Shown here in pieces: positions 9,925-19,197 of a DNA stretch of 64,000 nucleotides (the stretch's first letter is position 1; each line of letters starts with the position of its first letter). The notes below the pieces were generated by a model. It saw only the letters and a program-made list of their open reading frames with translations. It did no database searches and had not been told where the DNA came from. This DNA comes from Mytilinidion resinicola (lineage: Eukaryota; Ascomycota; Dothideomycetes; Mytilinidiales; Mytilinidiaceae), in assembly GCF_010093595.1 (NCBI RefSeq), contig NW_022985452.1, positions 924,431-988,430 on the forward strand, read 5' to 3'. The translations under genes and the position numbers were made by a program.

Positions 9925-11438
9925 GGCTAGAGCTCTCCTGCGAGATTTTGGGGCCGTTTTCTTCTTGGAATATCGTTACTCGAGGTTTGATTAGGATTTG
10001 GGAACGGATACCTTTTTGTAACTCTGACTATGGCTCACTTGGTTCGATGAAAAATGTGGAAATTTGCAAGACTCTCCATAACTACACCGGCCAGATTCGG
10101 AAAACTGATAACATATCCCCACCTGTCGGCTCTTGATCCCATTCTGTTTCACAGACATAGTGAGTTTTGATCCATCTAATAAGTTCGAAGATATATCAGC
10201 TACAGGAATTCCGGGCTATGGTTTATATGCTGGCCGAGATAGCATGTGAAAGTAGTCCTGTGATCACTCGATTTTCAATTCGCAGGTTGATCGACGATAG
10301 CTTGCGACACTTCTAAATGCGCCTGGGACGTCCGGAACGATGCCGACACGTTGTGAGCTCCTTGCCAGGTCAGTCTTACTGATGTCTCCTCAAAAAAATT
10401 TCATGTACCGGCGACAAAGTCGTATGTACGTGGGCTTGCATGCTCTCTGTTTGATAATGTTTGGCTCGCCAGGGCAACGGCGGAGAGCACGCCGTGTGGT
10501 AGAAGCCCATTCTCCAATGTGCCGTCTCGCTGAATGACTTCTGTACACAGCATTGTTTGTTTTTTGGAGTAAGCTTGCATGCGCGATTTTTTATTGGAGG
10601 TTGCCTGGAGCCACTCTATGTCCACCATGTTAATAACATCTAGAAGCTGAAGAGTTAGCTTAGCAATCGTGCCGGACCATTACAAAGGGTAAGAGATCGT
10701 TCCACTATAAGGCAGGGATGCTGCAGTTAAAGTTCGCCATGGCTTAGGATCATTGGTCAATCAACACTGGGTCCGAGTAAGCCTATATTCTCTCACTCTT
10801 GATCGTTACCAATAACTCGTGAAGGGAATTGGCCTCCGGATTTCTAGTACGTCAACGATGTCTTATCTAAGATTTCCTCCATCACACCGCAGCAAAGGCT
10901 GCATTAGACGTCATTAATACGTCAGGACGTCGAGCCAACAGTCTGGGCAATGTTTCACAGCAGTGACAGTGAGCAACGACCGGAATTAAGGCCACGAGAT
11001 CCAGGCAGGGGAGAGAAGCTTCTGTGATGATTGTTTGTCGCACTTTCCAAACTCGAGCGTGTTATGGATGCTATCCATGGCGAGTTGGGCTAGATTCAAA
11101 GCCTATTCTTTCACGACTAGCCTGTGGCAATATCCTCAGTAATCTTACATAAACTCAGAATTTCTGTGGAGCTTGCGAATTTATGTATCGTAAGACTATC
11201 TGAGCAAGATATGGTATGCGTGTAGGTCGACGGACGCGTGGATCCAAAAGAACTGCAAGGTAGTTCGATTAAGGTGAATAAGGTTCATTGTACAGGATGG
11301 GGCATCTTCGATAGCTTGCATCTGAGACGCCAATTATATCCAGTGGTTCTACAAGGGTGCCTGACCGGTCCTTTTGCTTTTACCAACGATTTTAAGAAGT
11401 ATATAGTAGCCTAGGAACGAGGGTCTTGCGTGTTGAAT
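9925..11438. other. intergenic stretch, nothing recognised
   Basis: Only short overlapping open frames are present, none longer than about 75 codons and none with recognisable sequence. Confidence 0.5.
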
Positions 11439-12628
11439 ATGTGGCCACTCCTAGAACGAATATTCCAAAGGACATCGAGTGCCATGCTTCAAAACGAAAT
11501 GCTGGACGATGTAGACTGTAGCCTGTCACCAGGCACAGCAGCAGTCCAAACTCCCAATTCTATCGTCGAAGAGTACCTCCTTAGGCATGTGGCTGTGTTT
11601 AAAGAGCTTATGAAACTTAAACGGAGGGTAAGTTTGCCCGGAAACCAGACTGTTAGATCGTTATACAAGGATGCTAAGTGTCTTGACAGGGATGGGAGAA
11701 TCCGAAAGGAGACGACTTTTTCAAAGAGCAACGCATCCGGGCTGATCATGCAGATGCCTCCGGTCAAAGTGTGTTTTATAACATGATGTGCCAAATTGGC
11801 GCTGAACTGAATAACAACACTTCGGCTTTACTCTTATCGTCCGCAATCGGCGGACGTCCCAGCGTCCTCGACCTCTGCATGGCACCTGGCGGCTTCACAG
11901 CCTCTGTGCTTAAAGAGAATCGCAGCGCGAGGGTGTGTGGAATCAGTTTGCCTCTCTCGCAAGGCGGCTATAAGATTTTGCTGCCTAATTGGCAAACGGA
12001 CTCTAGAATCCAGGTATGCTTCCTGGATATCACGATGCTCGCGGCGGAGATGGGCATTACCGATATCCCAGCGGAGCACCCTGACGCCGCCAACTTCTTG
12101 TCAGATCGCCCGTTTCATGGCGAAAAATTCGACCTCATCTTTTGCGATGGGCAGGTTCTTCGAATGCATTCCAGGGCGGAGTATCGTGAGAGGCGCGAAG
12201 CTTGGCGGCTGTTGACTAGCTAACTCGTACTCGCATTACAGCGGATTAGAGTCAATGGGAAAATTGTCGCGCTACTGCACAGACTAGACGCTTGGGATAC
12301 TGTCGCGCTGCTGCACACACTTAGCAAGTTCTCGTCACTGCAATTGTTTAAGCCAAGAAAGAAACACGCCATCAGATCGTCGTTTTACGTCGTCGCCGAA
12401 CAGGTACAATCTCAGAGCGTGGATGCATTGCAAGCTGTGGCTACTTGGAAGAAGGAGTGGTACGTAGCAACTTTCGGAAGCGACGCTGGCCATTTGGAGG
12501 CCCGTTTGGGGCCATACAGTGACGTGGATGATGTGCTGTCGGATTTCGGTACTTAACTTATCAATCTCGGCCAGCCTGTATGGAGAATCCAGGGTGCCGC
12601 GCTTCGCAGAGCTTCGTTCCTCCCATAG
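11439..12628 (+). pseudogene. FtsJ-like methyltransferase domain protein with two in-frame stops
   Basis: Exon 1 is 11439-11627, followed by a 62-bp intron with a perfect GTAAGT donor, then exon 2 from 11690. The second exon contains the FtsJ/RrmJ-type SAM-binding fold: WENPKGDDFFKEQR, motif I as VLDLCMAPGGFTASVL, FDLIFCDGQVL, and KRSSFYVVAEQVQSQ. The family is frequent in filamentous ascomycetes; the substrate is not known to me. The frame is interrupted by TAA at 12221-12223 and again at 12554-12556. After each stop the protein continues in the same frame (LVLALQRIRVNGKIVALLH, then LINLGQPVWRIQGAALRRA) to a natural stop at 12626-12628. The first stop fits CAA to TAA. Confidence 0.82.
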
Positions 12629-12865
12629 TACGATAGAATAGCTTTAAGTTCGTGAAGTGAAGGCACTACAGCTAGGTTAATGTATGATCGGATGGGCAGG
12701 AATATATTGCAATATTCACACGACTTGAACTTGAAATGGAATGCGTCGTCGAAGCACGGGGTAGTCTGGGTGTATCCCAGAGTTTTACGCAGACACAGTG
12801 ATAACTCATGGGCGCCGCTAATCCCACACCCCCTAATTCCTAGACTTACACCCCCTTTTCACTCC

Positions 12866-13168
12866 ACGCACACCCCCCCTCCTCTTGGCGCTTCACCACC
12901 TTCTAATTGGCTCGGAGTAATGCGGAGCTTCCTTCGGGCATTCACCTTTACATCTCTCTGCACGTGATGCTATACGCGAGGCCGTACGTGAGCTTGTACG
13001 TGAGGCTATACAAATCGGCATAATGTGATTGTTTGTGTTGTACATGGCCGTATTTGGAGAGAGCATTCGGAATTAGTGAGCGAGTTAAGCGAGCGAATCA
13101 GAAGCTCCGGAGCAGTACTCCGAGCCAATCAAAAAGTGGTGAAGTGACAGGGGGGATGGAGTGTGCGT
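12866..13168. repeat. imperfect inverted repeat (foldback or MITE-like), about 0.3 kb
   Basis: The segment 12866-12933 is an imperfect inverted copy of 13101-13168. Shared blocks are ACGCACAC, CTTCACCAC, ATTGGCTCGGAGTA and GGAGCTTC. The 170-bp centre contains repeated GTACGTGAG words. No coding capacity and no clear target duplication. It resembles a non-autonomous element, but the family is unknown. Confidence 0.6.
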
Positions 13169-13218
13169 TTATCCCTCCCTTTTATCAATAGTTGCTTCCT
13201 TAAGCTTGTGTTTAATAT

Positions 13219-13242
13219 TAAAGCGAAGAATAATTCGCTTTA
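13219..13242. repeat. perfect 9-bp hairpin
   Basis: TAAAGCGAA pairs with TTCGCTTTA across a 6-base loop, just downstream of the foldback repeat. Confidence 0.75.
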
Positions 13243-13792
13243 GAGTGGGCGCGACCAGAGGGAGGTCGTCCACCAGCACCTGGCTAGCTCGGTCCATGTT
13301 AGCGATTATGTGGTTATAAACGTTATAGAACAAGGCCAACAAGAACGCAGCAGAGGCAGTTGCAGGAAGACAGGCGACGGTGACCAGCGAGCGGACAACA
13401 ATGCGCGGGGCAAGTCACGTGAACAAGAAGGGACACGTGACTGCTCACCCCCATTCTATGTCCCAACGTCGGCCGTATCCCATTTCGATCCTCTAACTAG
13501 TTAGTAGCCCCCTAACTTTATAGGCTTGCTAGGAAAGACTTAAGCTGATTGAACAATATATTTTTCTCGGCACGCGGAGTTTCTCGCCACCCAGGGACGC
13601 ACCACACACCTTAGAACTTTCTCTCGTACGGGTGACCTCAAAAAATTGGATTACGTCATCTGCCAAGCGACCACTTTTACGTACAAAAAATCTATCACTC
13701 GCACAACCCCTTATTGCCCCTCGATTGAAAGCTGTATCTCCGACCTCAATTAACCCTCTTTACATTCTTGGGATAGCTTCAGAGTTGAAGAA

Positions 13793-14714
13793 ATGGTTGA
13801 AATGACGAAGACCGCCCATGCACGCCGCTCCATCCTCATCATCAACCCCAACTCCACCAAATCAATGACTCGAGGTCTCGAACCCCTTGTCGATAGCCTC
13901 AACTTTAAAGATGTACATACACGCCTTTTCTTATGCCCCTATATTTCTTGAACATTCTCTACTTCGTTCTCCGCATCTACTCTTTGGGTTTCATTCTCTG
14001 CATTCCCTCCTTTATATTCCCTCCTCTCTCAACCACCCCCAAACCTACCCCAACTAACTAACACCTCCCCTGAAGACCACCCACACCTTCTTCACCTCCC
14101 CAACCGGCCCGAGCAGCATCAACGACGAAACCGACGCCGCCGACTCCGCTCGCCACGCCCTGCCCCACCTCCTCCCCCTCCTCGACCACCACGCCGGCTT
14201 CCTCGTCGCTTGCTACTCCAAACACCCCCTCGTCCCGCTCCTAAAGTCCAAAGACGCGATCCGCACCTCCGACAAGCCCGTCACCGGCATCTTCGAAGCC
14301 TCCGTCGCCACCGCCCTCCAGCTCATTGCGCCGGACGAGCGCTTCGGCATCGTCAGCACCGGCAAGGTGTGGGAGGGGATTCTGAGCGAAGCCGTTGCTG
14401 ACTTCCTCGGTGCAGCGTCTGCCGCGCGGTTCGCGGGGGTGGAGACGACCGGGCTGACGGCGACCGGGCTGCACGACGCGCCGGCGGAGGAGGTGCGGCG
14501 GCGGATGAAGGAGGCGGTGAAGAGGCTGCTGCGGAAAGAGGGGGGCAAGGTGGGCGCGGTGTGTCTGGGGTGTGCGGGGATGGCGGGGATGGGGGAGATG
14601 GTGCGGGAGGCGTGTGTGGAGGAGCTTGGGGAGGAGGGAAGAAGGGTGAGGGTTGTGGACGGGGTGCAGGCGGGGGTGACGTGGTTGGAGGGAGCGGTGA
14701 GGAGTGAGTTCTAG
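13793..14714 (+). CDS. DCG1: Asp/Glu/hydantoin racemase family protein (DCG1-like)
   Basis: Exon 1 is 13793-13912; a 163-bp intron (GTACAT donor, ACTAACTAAC branch region, GAAG acceptor) is followed by exon 2, 14076-14714. The product is 252 residues, close to the usual family length. The N-terminus SILIINPNSTKSMT is the classic opening strand of the family. The two cysteines expected to act as acid and base are in GFLVACYSKHPL and VCLGCAGMAGM, with TGIFEASVATAL between them. Members racemise amino acids or hydantoins; yeast DCG1 is linked to allantoin and nitrogen metabolism by regulation only. The coding sequence is strongly GC-rich compared with its surroundings. An in-frame ATG nine bases downstream (13802) is an alternative start. 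Confidence 0.88.
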
Positions 14715-15331
14715 GCGATGCGATTAGGTTTCTGGCGTTTTTGAGGGGAGGAATGGACGGGTTTGATATAGGTTTCTTGTGGTGCATTCTGCGGAGTTAC
14801 TGGTCTTGGGGTGCACATCATATTGCTATGAGGCAGGAAAAGTCATCTCCAGAGCTTGCAAAGAGCGTAATATTGGGAAGAGAGTGGAGTAGGCTTGCAT
14901 ACGACTACACAAGTTAGCGCAAAAGACAGTATCCTTCCAGAAGCCAAACATATCCGCCGAGCTGAAATGAGAGAACCACCGATACAGCCACCCACAATTA
15001 AGCGAAACATCTTGGTCAAGTCGTGCCTCGTCAGGTGTCCGCATACGCTTCTTCTGCCACTACTCATAGACACCACTGTTTGAGTTGGACCAGAAAGTTT
15101 CCATGCTGGTTGAAACAACCAGTCCTAACTCATCCAGACTTCCAAAATCCCTACAGAAGACTTCATACGTGGCAAACAGGCGTACACAGACCCAGGACGA
15201 GGCAGCGTGCATTCCGCACTCACTTCCCGCCTGAAAACAACCCAGCAGCAGCTTCCTTCATGCGATCGTGGTGCTCTGCCGGAATACCCGCCGCAGTCGC
15301 GAACTCTTCGATTTCTAAGACGTGATGGCAG
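14715..15331. other. intergenic stretch, nothing recognised
   Basis: Between the racemase stop and the tail of the repeat protein only short overlapping frames are seen. Confidence 0.5.
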
Positions 15332-17755
15332 TTAGCGGAAGGTCATGGCGAGAGCACAAAGGATGAAGGCGCAAACGAGCAGGTCTAGGTGTAACTGACT
15401 TTGGTTCAGGATCGTGTCCTCGGCCTTTGGTTCAGAAGGCTGGGATGGTGCCTCTTCGGTGATAGAGCTGGGTTCGGCTTCCTTGGGCGCTTCTTCTTGC
15501 GGCTTTTCGGAATCGAGCGGTCGAGGAGCCTCTGAGGTTGTTGGTTCGGTTGAGGAAGGTTCCTCTGCTGCCTTCTCGGTGGGGGCAAGCTCCTTGGGAG
15601 CTCCTTGCGGCTTTTCGGATTCAAGCGTTTCGGGAGCCTCTGAGATTGCTGGCTCGACTGAAGGTTCCTCAGATACCTGTTCAGTGGAGGTGGCTTCCTT
15701 GGGTGCTTCTTCTTGCGGCTTTTCGGATTCAAGCGTTTCGGAAGCCTCTGCGGTCGGCTCGACCGAGGCAGGTTTGTCTGCTGCCTCTTCGGTGGGGCCA
15801 GGCTCCTTAGGCGCTTCCTCTAACGGCTTTTCAGAGTCGAGCGTTTCGGGAGCCTCTGAGGTTGTTGGCTCGACTGAAGCAGGTTCCTCAGATACCTGCT
15901 CAGTGGAGGTGGCTTCCTTGGGTGCTTCTTCTTGTGGTTTTTCGGATTCAAGTGTTTCGGAAGCCTCTGCGGACGGCTCGACTGAGGCAGGTTTGTCTGC
16001 TGCCTCTTCGGTGGGGCCAGGCTCCTTAGGCGCTTCCTCTAACGGCTTTTCAGAGTCGAGCGTTTCGGGAGCCTCTGTGGTCGGCTCGGCTAGGGAAGGT
16101 TCTTCTGTTGCCTTCCCGGTGGAAATGGGCTCTTCGGGGGCTGCTTCTTGCGGCTTTTCAGATTCGAGCGTTTGAGGGGTTTCTAAGGTTGGTGCCTCAG
16201 TTGAGGAAGGCTCTTCTGCTGTCTTCTCGGTGGAGGTAGGCTCCTCGGACGCTTCCTCTACTGGCTTTTCGGTATCGAGTGGTTGTGTCTCTGAGGTTGG
16301 TTCGTTTGAGGAATTAGGCTCGTTTGCTACCTTCTCCGTGGCGAGAGGCGAAGCTTCGGGTTCTTCAGTAAAGGAGCCTTTTTTCTCTGGAACCTCTTCA
16401 AGTGGCTCACCAACTTTCTCTCCTTCCTCTGTAGCTTTCGAGGTTGGTTCGGTCTCTCCAGCCGTCGGGGCTTCATCAACTGCCTTTTCTTCGCTTTGCG
16501 GAGCTTCCTCGGTCTCCCCAACAGCTGGACTCTCGTCCAGTATCTTTTCTTCAGGCTTGGGAGCTTCTTCATCTGCGAGCTTTGGTGTAGCTTCCGGCTC
16601 GGTAATAGCTGGCGTCTCCTCCTGGCTCTCCTTCGTTGGCTCCTCCGATTGCTCTTCGGTCTTCGGAGCATCAACTGCCTCACTTGGGGAGCTTTCCTCC
16701 TTCGTCTCAGAAGGGAGGGCCTCTTCAGTAGATGGTGCTTCCTTATCTTCCGCATAACTCGGAGGTTCCGCTTCTGTGACCTCTTTTTTCTCCTGGGACG
16801 GTTCCGGTTCGTCAACGTCCTTGGGCTTAGACAGCTCCTCAGATGGCGGTTCTACAGCACTCGAAACAGGCTCCTCGCCAAGAGTCGTAGGTGCATCAGT
16901 CTCTTGGGTCTCAGGCACATGGGCCTCTTCAACTTTGTCGCTACTCAATGTGGCTGGCTCCTCAGCGGGAGTCTCGGCAGTCGCCGGCTTCTCCGTGTCG
17001 ACATTCTTCGCCTCCCCAAACGTGGTTGGCTCATCGTCCTTAGTCTTGGGAACTACGTTTTCTTCGATGCTGTCTCCGCCGAGAGTCGATGGCTCCTCAA
17101 CAGCACTGGTATTAGCGGGCTCTTCGGCTTCGTCGCTTTTCTCCGCAGGGGTATCCTCGGGCTGTTCACTCTTGTACTCCTCTGTAACAGCATCTGACTT
17201 CTCAGGAAGGGTAGAGTCGTCTTCTTTCAAGGTTTCTGGCACTGGTTCTGTTTCTTTGGCGGACGTGTCCTCTGGTTGTTCACCTTTGTCCTCCTCCGTG
17301 ATAGCATCGGACTTCTCAGGAAGCGTAGATTCGTCTTCTTTCAAGGTCTCTGGTACCTGCTCCGATTCTTTTGCCTCGGGAATACCCTCTTGCTTCTCAC
17401 CTGTCTCAGGTTCTTCCCTCGTGGCTTGTTCCTGGGTGGGCTCCTTTTCGGTGCTATCAGCAACCACAGTAGATGGCTGCTCTTCGCTGCTCTCAGGAGA
17501 CTTTGTCTCTTCATCAATAGTCTTTGCTTCGGGTGCTTCGTCGAGCTTTTCGGTTTCGGACGGCCCCGTTGTTTCTTCTAGTTTCTCTGTTTTCTCGCTT
17601 TCTTTGTGTTCCAAGCTCTGCGGAATTCCTTCCTCCTTCGGCTCGGAGCTCTCGACTAGCTCAGGTTTCGCTTCGGTTTCGTCGCTAGTGATAGTAGGTT
17701 CGGAAGCTGATTCTACAATTTCGTCAGCTTCATTCATATAGGACAGTGCTTCATC
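15332..17755 (-). CDS. Glu/Pro/Thr/Ser-rich repeat protein with C-terminal hydrophobic tail (large exon)
   Basis: One uninterrupted frame of about 800 codons (first ATG at 17737) encodes an extremely acidic disordered protein built from degenerate 35-38 residue repeats of the type SEKPQEEAPKEATSTEQVSE. The last 20 residues (LDLLVCAFILCALAMTFR) form one hydrophobic helix at the very end, which suggests a tail anchor. Aligned duplicates show recent expansion of the repeat. It probably continues the acidic gene starting at 19197: both lie on the same strand with the same composition. Joining exon 2 (ending 17934, phase 1) to GCA-CTG at 17748 keeps the frame but needs an AAG acceptor, so the join is uncertain. 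No enzymatic domain is visible. Confidence 0.65.
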   Translation of the reverse strand, partial: DEALSYMNEADEIVESASEPTITSDETEAKPELVESSEPKEEGIPQSLEHKESEKTEKLEETTGPSETEKLDEAPEAKTIDEETKSPESSEEQPSTVVADSTEKEPTQEQATREEPETGEKQEGIPEAKESEQVPETLKEDESTLPEKSDAITEEDKGEQPEDTSAKETEPVPETLKEDDSTLPEKSDAVTEEYKSEQPEDTPAEKSDEAEEPANTSAVEEPSTLGGDSIEENVVPKTKDDEPTTFGEAKNVDTEKPATAETPAEEPATLSSDKVEEAHVPETQETDAPTTLGEEPVSSAVEPPSEELSKPKDVDEPEPSQEKKEVTEAEPPSYAEDKEAPSTEEALPSETKEESSPSEAVDAPKTEEQSEEPTKESQEETPAITEPEATPKLADEEAPKPEEKILDESPAVGETEEAPQSEEKAVDEAPTAGETEPTSKATEEGEKVGEPLEEVPEKKGSFTEEPEASPLATEKVANEPNSSNEPTSETQPLDTEKPVEEASEEPTSTEKTAEEPSSTEAPTLETPQTLESEKPQEAAPEEPISTGKATEEPSLAEPTTEAPETLDSEKPLEEAPKEPGPTEEAADKPASVEPSAEASETLESEKPQEEAPKEATSTEQVSEEPASVEPTTSEAPETLDSEKPLEEAPKEPGPTEEAADKPASVEPTAEASETLESEKPQEEAPKEATSTEQVSEEPSVEPAISEAPETLESEKPQGAPKELAPTEKAAEEPSSTEPTTSEAPRPLDSEKPQEEAPKEAEPSSITEEAPSQPSEPKAEDTILNQSQLHLDLLVCAFILCALAMTFR
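15664..16085. repeat. 219-bp near-perfect tandem duplication inside the repeat gene
   Basis: The block beginning GGTTCCTCAGATACCTG near 15663 recurs 219 bp further right with only a few base changes (the word CAGTGGAGGTGGCTT is at 15682 and 15901). The unit is 73 codons, so the frame is kept. Confidence 0.85.
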
Positions 17756-17933
17756 CTATGTATGTTCTCGCAGATATTGCCGCCTGCAGAGGTCCAGCAA
17801 GTTTACCAATTTATCAAAACGGGAAACTTCCAGCACATTCAGGTTTGTAATGTAGAAGTGTGTAGAAGCACTCTCGGCGGTTGCAAGAGAACGTACGCAT
17901 ATGATGAGATACTAAAGGGTTAGAGTAGCTTAC

Positions 17934-19197
17934 CTTTCGATTCAGGCTCGTTGCTAGTAACCGGTTCCTGGACGAACTCCTTGAACTCGGAACTATCGAT
18001 CTGCTCTTCTTTCGGTTCGGATTCGTGGCTGGTAATTGGTTCTTGAATCGAGTCCTGTGGCTCCTGAGGTTGAGCATCCAAATTAGCATACTTTCACAAA
18101 TATGGTCTATGCGACAAGTACTAATTGTTCGGACATGTCCATTTCTCTGAACACATCTTCTCGTGAGTCTTTGTGCACTGCCCTACCGCTCTCCAAAGAT
18201 AATCAAAGGGTTTCCATTATCCGGAACAAGATACAGGTCCATTGGGTTGACAACCTTGATACCTCGCCAAGATACCTCAAACAGCAGCAAAACAGTGCAG
18301 CCAAATGCAATGAGGGATACATACTTCAGGAAATTGACGGCAAAGGATCTAGTAAGTGAAACGTACCTCGAAATCTTTCAGTCCCGGGGCTTCACTCGGC
18401 TCATCGACGGAATCGGTAGCCTTCACCTCCTCACTCTCTTTCGGTGCCTCTACGGGTGTCTCTTCTGCTTGATGTTCCACGGGCTTGGCGGGCTCAAGAT
18501 TCTCTGTTGGAATTTCATGTTCAGGTTCGAGGGTGTCGACCGGAGCTTTGGATTCGGGCTCGATGGTTTCGGTTGGAGCTTGGGGTTCGGGTTCAGGTTC
18601 GAGAGTCTCCGCTGAAGCTTGAGGTTCGGACTCAAGAGTCTCTACTGGAGCTGTGGATTCGGGCTCGGTGGTCTCAGTTGGAGCTTGGGGTTCGGGCTCG
18701 AGGGTCTCTACTGGCGCTTGTGGTTCGGGCTCGAGGGTCTCCACTGGAGCTTTGGATTCAGGCTCAAGAGTCTCAGTTGCAGCTTGGAGTTCAGGCTCGA
18801 GAGTCTCAGTTGGGGCTTGATGTTCGGATTCTTGTGGGAGCTCCTCCGTTTTGTCAGAGCTTTCTGGCGCCTCGGACTTCAACGGTTCCTCTGTGGCTGT
18901 GTCCGGCTGGGCGGGAGCTTCCTCAGCAGGGATCTCAGCGGGAACCTCGGCGGGAATCACAGGGTTCGAGATCGGTGGTTCTGTAATTTCCTCTGGTTTG
19001 GCAGAGCTTTCAGCCGGTTCCTCAGCAATTGGGAGACTTTCTGGGGCCTTCTCCTCTGGCTTGGAATAAGCTTCAATGGGTTCTTGGGCAGAATCGATCC
19101 GTTGATGGCCATGGGGAGCTTCTTGCTTCACGTCATCCCCCTCCCCATGTTTGTTCTTGTGGAGCTTTTCAGAGATCTTGTCTATGATAGAAGGCAT
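17934..19197 (-). CDS. Glu/Pro/Thr-rich repeat protein, N-terminal exons (probably same gene as the downstream large exon)
   Basis: The start ATG at 19197 gives MPSIIDKISEKLHKNKHGEG, a short amphipathic N-terminus, followed by acidic text and about ten copies of an 11-residue repeat of the form ETLEPEPQAPV. Exon 1 ends at 18367 before a GTACGT donor. A further exon at 18090-17934 (QEPQDSIQEPITSHESEPKE) keeps the same composition in phase and ends at a GTAAGC donor. The first intron would be about 276 bp with an AAG acceptor, so that boundary is provisional. If exon 1 stands alone, the protein ends four codons past the donor at 281 residues. Function unknown; disordered scaffold or stress protein are only guesses. 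Confidence 0.55.
18520..18800. repeat. 33-bp-type coding minisatellite
   Basis: Degenerate copies of a 33-base unit, repeating GGTTCGGGCTC...GTCTC on the plus strand, encode the ETLEPEPQAP array on the minus strand. Confidence 0.7.

Larger units (their letters stand above)
12629..13792. other. intergenic stretch between methyltransferase pseudogene and racemase gene
   Basis: Apart from the two inverted repeats listed separately, there is no supported gene. Confidence 0.5.

Noticed and set aside
15414..17741. Long plus-strand open frames opposite the acidic repeat gene (Ser/Gly-rich)
   Set aside because: They are antisense shadows created by the repeat composition; the minus-strand frame is longer, uninterrupted and continues with matching exons.
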